Below are positions 46,925 through 58,089 of a DNA stretch of 64,000 nucleotides, piece by piece. Under the pieces are notes generated by a model. The model worked only from the letters and a program-made list of their open reading frames with translations, made no database searches and had not been told where the DNA came from. Numbering within the stretch: position 1 is the first letter of the stretch; the number at the start of each line of letters is the position of its first letter. The DNA is taken from NCBI RefSeq assembly GCF_021462225.1, contig NC_061818.1, positions 12,993,276 through 13,057,275 on the forward strand, in the 5' to 3' direction. Source of the DNA: Girardinichthys multiradiatus (taxonomy: Eukaryota; Chordata; Actinopteri; Cyprinodontiformes; Goodeidae). The translations under genes and the position numbers were made by a program.

Positions 46925-48635
46925 AGCAAACAACAACATGATGAGTGAGAAAAACGGTTCTGGACAGGATTTTAATGAGATGATGCGATGTAAACAACGG
47001 GTTGCATCACTTCGTCAGCCCATAAAGACAGTGTGTTAACGGGCTCGTGAAATTCACACGTGTCCTCCGCTAAATTCATTTGTTTGTTGCAGACGTGGGT
47101 TTGGCTTAGCTGTGTTTTATGCAGCTGTGAATCAGAAACAGTAAACTGGATGCTTTATTTAATTTATCTGCCAAGATTTCAAGGGAACACTGATGATACT
47201 TGATGGGGGGCATGTTCTTCCAGCTAAAACACACCATCTAGTTTTTTTATATATTAATGTTCCGATCTTCCCATTCTGTGGATTGCTTCAATTTTTCATT
47301 GAGATAGGAAAACATTTCACTGGAGCAGCCCGCAAAAGCTCATTTTTGTGAAGGCTTTTATTAATCCGGAGTGATCCAAAGGGATCCCTGAGGCCGAATC
47401 AGTTCCTGCCAAACGATGTTTTTATTATCATAGAATCCTCTGTGACTCCTGACTCTCCCTGCTGCGACTCAGAACAACAATGATCTCTAATAATACTCGC
47501 TTTTATAAGATAGATCAATTATTTTAGTTCAAATGCGTTTGCAGAAATCTGTGCGCACACAATGTGTGTGTGGCCCTGTTGGTCTAATTTCCATATTTTT
47601 GCCTGATTCATAAAAAGAGAAGAAAAGAACTAAAGACATCATTCCAAGCTGTAATGTTGCGTATCTTTTATGGCAGTGGTTCTTACAAGAATAACCTAAC
47701 AAAGACTCGAGGCCGCTTTGTGAGCGTGTCACATCGGGAAACACTCAGCAGCAGGATGCGCACGGTTCGATTCATCTGAGAACGTCTTGTCCCCAGAACC
47801 TCGGTACCATACCTTTTTTTAGTGAGGGTATTTGACGCTCCTTATTGAATCCACCCAACCCGCAGGGTCCTGTTTCCAATCTCAGGACATGCGCGATGAA
47901 TTTGGGAAATCATCTGCAGCTCTGCCGGTACCACACAGCCCACCCAGTCCGGACCCAACTCCCCCTCTCTCCTTCTCCCCCTCGGGGGTATCAATACGAT
48001 TATAGAGGCAGGAAATGTGTGGATCCCCAAACAAAGGGGTTGCGTCATTAAACACAAATAACCAGAGGCCCCCTAACAATACCAAAAGCACCCGTCTTTT
48101 TATGTCTGGGGAAATGAAAATCTTACTACTTTCATCCCAATATCACAATGAATGACCCACTTATTTAAGAAGGTAATCTGTCGGGGTTTGCGCTAAAATG
48201 GAGAACAACGGCTGTTTCTGCCGCAAAGTAAAGAGAAAAGATTGAATAATATCTTCTGCTTGTTTTCATACACTCATAAAAAAAAACTGTTAAAATACAA
48301 AAAAGAAATGTGCAACATTCTGCATATGTTTTAATGTGATAGATTTTAATTAGTATTTGTAGAAATCCTAATGTGTTAAACTTCAACCAACTTGAAAAAA
48401 TATAAAAAGAATTACTTTTTATCTAATTATTTTGATAATTCTATACATTTGCACTGATGAAACAGAATATAATCCTGAATTTATTATAGCTGTTCGCAAA
48501 CATTTCATTTGAGTGTATTTTAATCAGTGTTTTTCAATGAAAAGTATGCTTAACAGCCACAACACATTTAATCAATAAAATAAAAAAAAATACAAAAATT
48601 ATTTGTTGAAAATACAAAAAAAAAAAAAAAGGATT
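46923..48635. other. Non-repetitive interval upstream of foxd, candidate regulatory sequence
   Basis: About 1.7 kb without recognisable mobile elements, 3-4.5 kb upstream of the forkhead gene, with more balanced base composition than its surroundings (notably 47090-47510 and 47840-48060). Single transcription-factor-like motifs occur (for example the Sox-type AACAATG at 47475). ORFs here are short and overlap on both strands. The regulatory role is inferred only from position and composition. Confidence 0.25.
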
Positions 48636-49030
48636 GAGGAAGTACATCCTATTACCACTTGGTAATGAGATGGTAACAAAGGTATAATTATGAAATAAAT
48701 AATAAAGTCAAACTGGACTACAACTGGATAATTTCTTGTTTACAAAATTACAAAACCTATTACCATGTAATTACCTGGTAGTAGCAGTGAGCACAAAGAT
48801 AATTTTCTCCGAGCAAAATCACTCAGTAATTTCTCAGTAATAAATTAGGTAATTACATGATATTACCAAATAATCACAATCTATTATCAAACAATTACTC
48901 CATCCCTATTATAAAACCCGATTAAATGGTAATATTATTGGTAACTACATGATAATACGGTATTACACTATAGTAGTCTATTGCCACATTTTTACAATCT
49001 TACTGCTGGGCTGTAATAGAAAGTGCTACC
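48636..49030. repeat. Repeat dense in TTACC/GGTAA inverted motifs
   Basis: Many near-palindromic units such as ATTACCACTTGGTAAT, ATTACCATGTAATTACC and TGGTAATATTATTGGTAA lie within about 400 bases, ending with GGGCTGTAATAGAAAGTGCTA. The pattern suggests a non-autonomous dispersed fish repeat built from short palindromes. It has no coding content. Confidence 0.5.
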
Positions 49031-49865
49031 AGAATCAGGCTGTGATTAAAGCATATAATATTTGTGAAAAATTAATAAACCTTTCAAATCTCCACATCAA
49101 CCACACCTAAGACGGACCATTTACTGCCAACATCTGGCTCAGACTTAAAACGCTAAGCTTGCTAACTGGCTACATCCTTGCTGAACAATACATTTATTTT
49201 TCTATTTCTAAGCTACAATCTATATATTTATGTTAAAAGTAGATTATTTTAAATTAGGTTTGCTCCTAAAACAACCATAAAAAACATATGGGAACAGTTA
49301 AAATTCATACCTCAAAAACAGTTTTTTGTTTTGTTTTGTTTTGTTTTATTTTTTTTACTCGGTTATTTAAATGACAGATGGGAAATCTTTGTTTAAGATA
49401 AATCAACATAGTAAATTAAATGCTCAGCCATGATGGAACTCATAATTACTGAAAATATATACACACTTTTTAAAGGTCCTCGCTTACTTTGTGGACTTCT
49501 GATCACCATTCTGAAATGAAAGGTTTTGGGGAAAAATCCCCAGACATCTCTCCAACGTGAGGCTGGGTCTTAAGCCTTAATCCCTCCTTGGAGGAGTAAG
49601 TCTCCTGCATGCAGCCGCACTTTATTCACACACTTGAATCACAATTACACGTTTTCAGATGCTCAACAGAGGATAAAAGTGGAATGACTTATTTTGTGTT
49701 GCTATATGAAAACAACAATTGGTTACCTGCAGGCTAAAATCGCCGGATAAAAACGCCTTTCACTAAATTTACACAAGTTGTTTAGGTCCTTTTGTCCCTC
49801 AGGGAGACACATCATGATGTATGAAAGGAATACATTATATATATTTTATCTATACTGTATTTGTT
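49031..49865. other. Anonymous AT-rich non-coding DNA
   Basis: Contains a short TTTTG tandem (49321-49356). Nothing else recognised. Confidence 0.45.
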
Positions 49866-50637
49866 ACCTGACTACACTACAAAAATGACTTTTTAAGGTT
49901 ATTAAAAATAGCAATTAAAATCAATACCATATTAATGAAACATATTAATATGTATTTGTTATCTTTAACAATGCCTTTGTTGGGGAAAAATCACACCTAA
50001 ATATTTTGATAAGAATTTAGCTGAAGAAGTGGGTTCATTCAACTGTTAGCTGTTCTTGCTCATCGTATGTTGTGTTCAGCAGACATACAGTTGATATGTT
50101 TATATGGGTTGCATTAAGATAAATTTATCAACTCAGTAAAAATGAAGAACTGTTATAAAACTTGCCATTAACAAAGTTTCTGTGCTGAAGAAAGAATTTA
50201 AAATTGTTTCCAGCTTTTGCAAAATGGCTAATGCTGAAGGGAAACTTGCTACACTATAAAAAGGATTTTTGAAAGATATCAAATATTAGTAAAACAAATT
50301 ATATATTAATCAAGTATAGTTGTTTGTAAGCCAGTTTTCAATAATAGTTAAATTATAACAACATTAACTTCTTTATAACAAATAAACATTTGATTAGAAT
50401 TTAGCTGATGGGACAGATGATGGTTCAGTTAACCGTTAGCTAGTCTCATTCAACGTGTGTTGTGTCCAGCAGAGAACAGTCGGGCTGATATATTTATATG
50501 GGCGTATAATTAATTAATGTATCTACACAGCAAAAGCTCAGAAAAGAACCAACACTTGTGTATGAGATAGTTTCTGTTTCAGAGCATAAGATTAAGTTAT
50601 TTGGGATTTGTTAATGCTAAAGTCAAACTTGCTATCC
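49866..50637. repeat. Diverged tandem duplication, two units of about 385 bp
   Basis: Unit 1 (about 49866-50250) and unit 2 (about 50251-50637) share, in the same order, CTACACTAYAAAAA, GAATTTAGCTGA, TTCAGTTAACCGTTAGCT (or its counterpart), GTTGTGTYCAGCAGA, a TGATAT.TTTATATGGG block, and TAATGCTRAAG..AAACTTGCTA. Substitutions and small indels show that the duplication is old. It ends about 0.8 kb before the forkhead start codon. Confidence 0.7.
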
Positions 50638-51099
50638 AGCTGAGTTTCTTAACCCTGAGTCAGTCACTGTCAATGAACGACACATCTTAGCTGTGGTGAA
50701 AAATGTTGACAGCCCCCTATAGCTGGAATAGATTTTAAAAATGTCACTATTTCTATGACATTTTTATTCCCTCATTCTTTTTTTATTTTTATTTTTAAGA
50801 ATCAGATGAATAAAAATGCTGTAATAATCAGTCAGAACTTGACTAATTACATATAAAAGACCTGGAATTGTCCTTTTCTAAGTATCATTTAGCTGTTAAA
50901 TTTACATAATTTCCAGCAATAAATATTAATTCAAATCTTCAGATAAAATGTATTAAAATTGTCACACGAAATTTTTTTGTATAAATTCAGAAAGTGAGTT
51001 TTATCAGTGTAGATGTCTTTGATTTCATCAGTGCCTCCCTCCTGTCTGTGCCCGTTTGGTGATGAGATGGTGAGAGCGCGCTGCCTGTACAGACCCTTC
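50638..51099. other. Proximal upstream sequence of foxd
   Basis: AT-rich with no repeat recognised. GC content rises after about 51020. Confidence 0.4.
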
Positions 51100-51465
51100 T
51101 CCTTCTGCTCCTCTTTTCATTGGTCAGACTCTTCCCACTCATGACATCACATCCAGCCGACCTGCTGCAAAGCGAGCAGATGATGCTGGACAACTCCGAG
51201 GACGCACACGCGTTTGTGCTTTACGCACAACCGCTCGTAGAGTGCTGTCAGCACACAGATTCTCGGAAATAAAGCAGATCGGATCCCGACGCCTTGGAAT
51301 TGGCATAGTTTTCGTGTTGACAAGCGGGACTGCAGCCGAGCTCGAATTTGTTCTTTAATCGTACTGGAAATGGACCGTGCGTAAAGCTGTGTGCGTTCCG
51401 GACAGGAGCTGTCACTCGCCCACCTGTTGCCAGGTGGCGTTGGCCTTAACTTTTGGACGTCTACT
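51100..51465 (+). promoter_or_regulatory. Candidate promoter and 5' UTR of the forkhead gene
   Basis: GC-richer, CpG-containing sequence immediately upstream of the start codon. An inverted CCAAT box (ATTGG, 51119-51123) and a CRE-like TGACATCA (51142-51149) are visible. There is no clear TATA box, so a CpG-type promoter is plausible. The transcription start cannot be placed. Confidence 0.35.
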
Positions 51466-52428
51466 ATGACATTAGGTTTAGAAGGTATTGTCATGGAGGA
51501 TATTGTTATCGACGTGGTGGGGGAAGGACTGAAAGACAGCGGAGAAGAGCAGCTTTCACTTTCAGAGGAGTCTCGGAGCGAGCAGGAACGCAGCGCGGAG
51601 ACTTCCTGCAGCCAGACCGAAGATCCGGTGTGTCCTCCTCCTACTAAAACCAAAACCCCCGCGTCCGTGAAGCCCCCATACTCGTATATTGCTCTGATAA
51701 CCATGGCCATACTGCAGAGCCCAAAGAAACGCCTCACCCTCAGTGAGATATGTGACTTCATCAACCACCGCTTCGCTTATTATCGGGAAAAATTCCCAGC
51801 CTGGCAGAACTCTATCAGACACAATCTGTCCTTGAATGACTGCTTTGTAAAGATGCCCAGAGAGCCCGGAAACCCTGGCAAAGGGAACTACTGGACGCTG
51901 GATCCAAATTCTTCCGATATGTTTGAGAACGGGAGCTTCCTGCGGCGGAGGAAGCGCTTTAAGCGGCAGCATTTTCGCTTCGATCCGCTAAAGGACCAGC
52001 ACCTGGAGCCGAACGGGCTTCACTGCTTTACACACGGCGCTTATGGCCTCGGTGCGGCGGCTCTGCAGCTACCCGGTCTGGAGATCTACCCCTTCCTCCA
52101 CCACCATCATCATACTCCTTCTCCGTGCGGCTCCGCCGCCATCCCACCTGTCAGCAGCATCCTGCCGGCTCTGTCTACCTTCTTCTCCCGCAGCGCCCTC
52201 ACAGCCAAGGCCTTCCTGCAGTCACAACCGAGATTGGACGCCTTCTCCCCGGCCCAGTGCGCTGCGTATTCCCCTCCTCTCACCTCCAGCGCTCCTTACG
52301 CGCCCCATTGTCTCTTCCACCCGGCAGCTTCTCCTCAGCTCCTCGGTTTGTCCCAGGAGTACCAGAAACTACAGACTCAGCGGAGCAGCGGAGAACTAAC
52401 CAAACACATCAACGCCAATAACGAATAA
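51466..52428 (+). CDS. foxd5: Forkhead box D-subfamily transcription factor, intronless
   Basis: Nuclear DNA-binding regulator of early development (FoxD genes act in neural ectoderm, neural crest and mesoderm). A single exon encodes 320 aa. ATG 51466 (A at -3) is preferred; the open frame upstream has only a GTG, and Met10 is an alternative start. The acidic motif [11 protein letters not shown] (11-21) is typical of FoxD N-termini. The forkhead domain spans 69-168, from [10 protein letters not shown] through the recognition helix [13 protein letters not shown] (113-125) and the wings to the basic RRRKRFKRQ (160-168), which also serves as nuclear-localisation signal. The C-terminal part is low in complexity with a His run (212-216) and [14 protein letters not shown] (226-239). 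The C-terminal FSIDNIIG-type repression motif of FoxD3 is not visible. FoxD membership is firm; the paralogue (foxd5 versus another short teleost FoxD) is tentative. Confidence 0.9.
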   Translation: MTLGLEGIVMEDIVIDVVGEGLKDSGEEQLSLSEESRSEQERSAETSCSQTEDPVCPPPTKTKTPASVKPPYSYIALITMAILQSPKKRLTLSEICDFINHRFAYYREKFPAWQNSIRHNLSLNDCFVKMPREPGNPGKGNYWTLDPNSSDMFENGSFLRRRKRFKRQHFRFDPLKDQHLEPNGLHCFTHGAYGLGAAALQLPGLEIYPFLHHHHHTPSPCGSAAIPPVSSILPALSTFFSRSALTAKAFLQSQPRLDAFSPAQCAAYSPPLTSSAPYAPHCLFHPAASPQLLGLSQEYQKLQTQRSSGELTKHINANNE

Positions 52429-52636
52429 TCCCATAAAACCAGATTTAAACATGTGTTTTCTCAGGTAACAGAGACCTTAAAAGAACAATATTACAGTTGC
52501 TGAACGTGAAATGGATGAAACTCTCTTTGCTTTACAGCAAATCCCTCAGCAGGCGCTTTTTTGTATTTGTTCATGACTTATCATCATTTGTTTTAATATT
52601 TAAATGGCAAGTTTCCTAAACCTTTTTCTCTGGAAA

Positions 52637-52642
52637 AATAAA
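52637..52642 (+). promoter_or_regulatory. Polyadenylation signal AATAAA
   Basis: The first canonical AATAAA after the forkhead stop codon, 209 bases downstream. A second one lies at 52850-52855. Confidence 0.55.
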
Positions 52643-52655
52643 GTTGAAGATTTAA

Positions 52656-54568
52656 ACCTCGCCTTAACTCATATTTATGTTCAGACGTATTTAAATCTGA
52701 GGATTTGTTTTAAGAAAACCTCTGTTTTTTACTTGTAATAATAGCTTATTTTTTATGTAACTTATTTTATGATATGGAGGTAATTGTATCATATCATAAT
52801 AATACTAGAGACGTTTATTGAAGTGTTGAAGAGGTGTTGAAACTGTAAAAATAAAAAAAACTAATAGAGATAAATATAACATAGGGCTGGTCACCTCAGG
52901 CCTCGGATGCGTTTTACCTCCGCATGACATAGTATCAAAGCAGTAGATGCATGCGTCATGTCCTAAAATTAGGAATATCTTTAGTTAAATATTCATTATA
53001 TGGCAGTAAATAACAAAAAAATATATACATAGATGTAAAATAATATGTTGACTATTTTTGCAGAGAGGCCAGTATCTCCAGTATCAGCCTGCAGCTGATT
53101 CAGGTCACTAAAAGCACTTATATTACTCAAACCGACACAAATAAGATAAGATTACTCAAAAAGAAAAGTGTGGGATAACTGTATCCAGGCCAATTAGCAA
53201 AAAATATTAATAAAAAAATCAAGTCTGTCCAAAAATATATTATTCTAAAATATATGGATAGTGCAAAACTTCAAAAAGAATATTTTGAAACAACAAACAA
53301 TATGAAAATTTATTTTTACTTTGAATGTGATATACTGCCTAAATCTAATTTAAAAAGGGCATTTGAAATAAATATTTAAATATATATACTTACATAAATA
53401 ATAATAATAAAATAATAAATAAATAATAATAACGACATGTTTAACATTCTGTAGTAAGAAAATTGCATTTAAATATAATGAAGCAAGAAAAAAAATTGGA
53501 AATATTTAAACAAAATTCCAAACCATCTGTTTCTATTGTAGCCATCCTTCCCGTTAAAGCCTTTTGTTTAATTTGTGAAATAATCCAAAGTTGATGAATG
53601 GATACCAGCCTGACCCTTAAACCAACAGTTCAGACCTGCTGTGATTCAACCTATAGACAGGCCGATTTAATGAGAGGTTACATGATTGAGTCTTCCTCTC
53701 ATTTCTCCACCCAGCTCATTTCAAGCACCTGATTGATTTATTATTCTTGTCAGTTTCATTTAGTTCCACACAGTGCTGCCTGACAGTGAGACTGAACATA
53801 GGGAAATGATTTTAGGATTTAGAGCACAGCTGTATTTATTTTGATTTGATCTATACTCTGCTCGAGATGGATCGCCATGTTTAGTCTTAGGGATAAGACT
53901 GATGGATATCCCCGCATCTTTACCCCTTTAGCAGCTTTCCGTCAGTGAGAGACTGCAACAAATGAGAGGGACCATTACCTGATGCAGAGATGGTAGGAAG
54001 CCTTTCACAAACTTTTACTTCAAGCTACTGAGTTTTTCTTTTAGGTACAGTTGTAATATTCAGATTCCTGATCTTAAACAATCTGTTGTTGATCAGCAGT
54101 TACATGTACACCAGTATTACAGCTTTCAAATATTATCTTGTATTAAACTTCCTTTTCTCTAATGTAGGAAATTCATGAAAGGCAGAAACAACATTAAGTC
54201 ATCTGTTGGACTTTCAATCCACCAAGTGCCAAAATCCTTCTATTCTATTGAATTGGCTTGAGCCAATACTGAATGTGGTTACATTGGTTTGAAGTTCATT
54301 CAATAAGATGTCAGAGAATACTATGGAGCATATAGTAGTACTGGGCTCCCCACACTACCATTCTGTGGACTGAAAGAAGGCTGCTCGCCTTTTCCATTGC
54401 TTGGAAGAAAGACAAACTCATCTGTTTGCAAATATGTCACTCATGGTGTGGAAACTTAAGGAGCACCACCCATCACTTTTATTCAGCTAACACTTTTTTA
54501 AAACTACTAAGAGCAGAATAGTTTTAAAAAAGTCTCAAAATCAAAATAGCAAAAATAATGGTTATACA
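52656..54568. other. Anonymous AT-rich non-coding DNA 3' of foxd
   Basis: No gene or repeat family recognised. A low-complexity AATAAT stretch lies at about 53395-53435. Confidence 0.45.
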
Positions 54569-54570
54569 TA

Positions 54571-56173
54571 CAGGTCCTTCTCAAAATATTAGCATATTTT
54601 GATAAAGTTCATTATTTTCCATAATGTCATGATGAAAATTTAACATTCATATATTTTAGATTCATTGCACACTAACTGAAATATTTCAGGTCTTTTATTA
54701 TCTTAATACGGATGATTTTGGCATACAGCTCATGAAAACCCAAAATTCCTATCTCACAAAATTAGCATTTTTCATCCGACCAATAAAAGAAAAGTGTTTT
54801 TAATACAAAAAACGTCAACCTTCAAATAATCATGTACAGTTATGCACTCAATACTTGGTCAGGAATCCTTTGGCAGAAATGACTGCTTCAATGCGACGTG
54901 GCATGGAGGCAATCAGCCTGTGGCACTGCTGAGGTCTTATGGAGGCCCTGCTTCGATAGCGGCCTTTAGCTCATCCAGAGTGTTGGGTCTTGAGTCTCTC
55001 AATGTTCTCTTCACAATATCCCACAGATTCTCTATGGGGTTCAGGTCAGGAGAGTTGGCAGGCCAATTGAGCACAGTGATACCATGGTCAGTAAACCATT
55101 TACCAGTGGTTTTGGCACTGTGAGCAGGTGCCAGGTCGTGCTGAAAAATGAAATCATCTCCATAAAGCTTTTCAGCAGATGGAAGCATGAAGTGCTCCAA
55201 AATCTCCTGATAGCTAGCTGCATTGACCCTGCCCTTGATAAAACACAGTGGACCAACACCAGCAGCTGACACGGCACCCCAGACCATCACTGACTGTGGG
55301 TACTTGACACTGGACTTCTGGCATTTTGGCATTTCCTTCTCCCCAGTCTTCCTCCAGACTCTGGCACCTTGATTTCTGAATGACATGCAGAATTTGCTTT
55401 CATCCGAAAAAAGTACTTTGGACCACTGAGCAACAGTCCAGTGCTGCTTCTCTGTAGCCCAGGTCAGGCGCTTCTGCCGCTGTTTCTGGTTCAAAAGTGG
55501 CTTGTCCTGGGGAATGCGGCACCTGTAGCCCATTTCCTGCACACGCCTGTGCACGGTGGCTCTGGATGTTTCTACTCCAGACTCAGTCCACTGCTTCCGC
55601 AGGTCCCCCAAGGTCTGGAATCGGCCCTTCTCCACAATCTTCCTCAGGGTCCGGTCACCTCTTCTCGTTGTGCAGCGTTTTCTGCCACACTTTTTCCTTC
55701 CCACAGACTTCCCACTGAGGTGCCTTGATACAGCACTCTGGGAACAGCCTATTCGTTCAGAAATTTCTTTCTGTGTCTTACCCTCTTGCTTGAGGGTGTC
55801 AATAGTGGCCTTCTGGACAGCAGTCAGGTCGGCAGTCTTACCCATGATTGTGGTTTTGAGTGATGAACCAGGCTGGGAGTTTTAAAGGCCTCAGGAATCT
55901 TTTGCAGGTGTTTAGAGTTAACTCGTTGATTCAGATGATTAGGTTCATAGCTCGTTTAGAGACCCTTTTAATGATATGCTAATTTTGTGAGATAGGAATT
56001 TTGGGTTTTCATGAGCTGTATGCCAAAATCATCCGTATTAAGACAATAAAAGACCTGGAATATTTCAGTTAGTGTGCAATGAATCTAAAATATATGAATG
56101 TTAAATTTTCATCATGACATTATGGAAAATAATGAACTTTATCACAATATGCTAATATTTTGAGAAGGACCTG
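54571..56173 (-). mobile_element. Tc1-like DNA transposon, copy B, complete with both ends
   Basis: Complete 1603-bp element: TA target duplications at 54569-54570 and 56174-56175, termini CAGGTCCTTCTCAAAATATT, and long inverted repeats of about 198 bases (54571-54768 and 55976-56173). It belongs to the same family as copy A (1-1434), in the same orientation, and is very similar. The transposase is frameshifted near its C-terminus (see 54937-55845), but the ends appear suitable for mobilisation in trans. Confidence 0.95.
54937..55845 (-). pseudogene. Tc1-like transposase, frameshifted near the C-terminus
   Basis: 302 codons from the same start as copy A. The helix-turn-helix region and the DDE residues D148 (FSDES), D237 (QHDLAPAHSA) and E272 (NPIENLW) are intact. 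Relative to copy A there is an in-frame loss of one codon in YGDEDF (YGDDF here) and a 4-base deletion at about 54945-54949. The deletion replaces the last 35 or so residues by GPP and a stop. The missing tail includes the conserved C-terminal helix (RRIEAVISAKG), so the protein is probably inactive. Confidence 0.9.
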
Positions 56174-56175
56174 TA

Positions 56176-57816
56176 TTAACTGCAACAATTAATGTGCTGT
56201 AATATTTTAGCAATGATAAAAATAATTCTCTTTATGGAAATATCTGCTCATCCTCCCCCCTCCCCAACACATTGCTTTGCACTGGTGACTGGCAGTGCAC
56301 AGCAAATGCTCCCATTGCTCTCATCAAGCTAACACTGTTTTAAAGCTGGCAAACCAGTGCCTGCATGTCTCTTAACCAGCTGACTGCAGGATGTCGACTG
56401 GTTAATTAGTCAGGCTACCTTAGCAGAAAGCCTGACTAATTAACCACCAGACATAAGAATAGCACAATGCCAAAAAGGGATAATAATATTAAAAGTTTTA
56501 TCATTTGTTTTCACATTTCAGTGTAAATAAAGTGAAACAATGCATTCATAGCATTTTTTTACTCAGGGTTATAACATGAGAATCTTATACCAACTCATTG
56601 TTATAAGCCTTTTCTCCTTGTGAGAAAAAAAAAAAACTACTACATTAGACAAATGTGGTTTAGACTGACTGATTGGCAGCACAGGAGGGGCGATGGGGTC
56701 ATTTTCTTCTGGGAGGTTGGACGGGGGCTAGTCAGTGCACCTGATAAAATAAGCAAGTTAGATTCTTTAGGCTTACATGTGTGTCTGTATGTGTGTGTGT
56801 AGCTGTGACTGCACATCGGTTTTCCATCCTGCTCTGTTCGGTCTTTTCACTCTCCTTTTTCCTTCCTCTGTACATCATTAAGTGTTTAAAGGCTTTATTG
56901 AGTCTTTTATTCTAGTACCAGAAATCTCCTTTTTTAATAACTAGTGACATATTTTTCCTTTAGTCTCCTGTGAGGTCTTTGCCCTCAGAGTCAAATTTGA
57001 AGCTGTCTGCAAAACCACTCAGATTGGCAACAAAGAGCTAAAGTTTCACATTCAATATTCTGCCAGAGACAACCTGAGTCCTTGTCATATTGAGATGATT
57101 CATGCAATGAATATATGTATGACGGCATCTCAGTCACGTTGCAACACCCTGCAGTGTTTCCGCTCAGATCCACTTGAATAACAGGGTTCTACGTTATCAC
57201 ACAGCTCATAGTCCTGCATGTGGAGGTCGGCTCTCTGGCAGAAATTGAGTCAATTCAGTCAGAAGTCCATTCATGCCTGACAGTGCTGCTGCACCAGTAC
57301 TAACAACCGCCAAGTCAAACAGGCAAGATAAACGTTTTGGTGGAGCGCCCCGCCTCGCTGCCTCCAAACCTTCTGCTTCCAGCGCCAAGCCAGGAGAAAG
57401 GTTCATTCTGGGACAAATACTGCAAGTTCAGAGCATGTGTTGCTGGAAATGCATCTGAAGTTAATTCATCTAATGCAATAATTTAGTGTGATTTTATTTT
57501 TCATAAGAGGTTCAGTGTGTTGAGACATGTTTTTTCCACACATAAATGCGTAACTGGACTAAAAGCACACCTTGTCTCATGTGATTTGTTACTTGTGGCT
57601 GTTGGACCCTTTTCATTAATGCAATATATTTTCCAAAATAGACACCGTTTGGGTCAGTCTATACATAGCATAGTGTTCAAAACTTCCTGAGATGACTTTT
57701 GTTTAAAAGAAAATCTAATGACATAATAGCCTTAAGTTAAAAACAAAAACTTGGTTTGATGGTATTTATGCAAAAATATTCTTTATCAGTCTGATCAGTC
57801 TTAAAAAATTCACCAG
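56176..57816. other. Anonymous non-coding DNA
   Basis: No gene recognised. The GC-richer patch at 57270-57400 has short ORFs on both strands without motifs. Confidence 0.45.
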
Positions 57817-57925
57817 ATTGAGCATGAAGGAGCTTTCTGTGCCACTGCTCCTTGTCCGTGGAATCTCCTCCCTGACACCTCCAGGAAGCACCAGACAGCT
57901 TTAAACATCTTTCAATCTTTTACAT
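57817..57925 (+). mobile_element. LINE scrap: C-terminal end of an L2/CR1-type reverse transcriptase
   Basis: The plus strand reads EHEGAFCATAPCPWNLLPDT, then RKHQTALNIFQSF, matching the usual 'F...AP.LWN.LPD.IR....L..FK' end of L2/CR1 ORF2. A 3' UTR-like T-rich stretch with CAATAAAAACAG follows at about 57988. It is too short for a finer assignment. Confidence 0.45.
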
Positions 57926-58089
57926 TCTCTTTTAACTTTTATTTTAATCATTTTTTAAAATTCCTGTAAGCAGTTTGACATTTTGACAATAAAAACAGTA
58001 GTAAAAATAAAATGTATTATTATTAAAAATTCATAACATGCCACCATATTTATTAATTATTTTGACTTTAACTGCAGCAACAGTTGCAG

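Noticed and set aside
47755..47780. GGTTCGATTC string resembling a tRNA T-arm
   Set aside because: No matching acceptor, D-arm or anticodon arm can be folded around it.
47842..48091. Overlapping about 70-codon ORFs on both strands upstream of foxd
   Set aside because: No motif or splice context, and both strands equally open; more likely non-coding with balanced composition.
51391..51465. N-terminal extension of the forkhead ORF by 25 residues
   Set aside because: It begins with GTG, not ATG, and has no FoxD-like sequence; ATG 51466 gives the expected N-terminus.
51147..51972. Long antisense ORFs over the forkhead gene
   Set aside because: They are shadows of the GC-rich coding sequence, with no motifs of their own.
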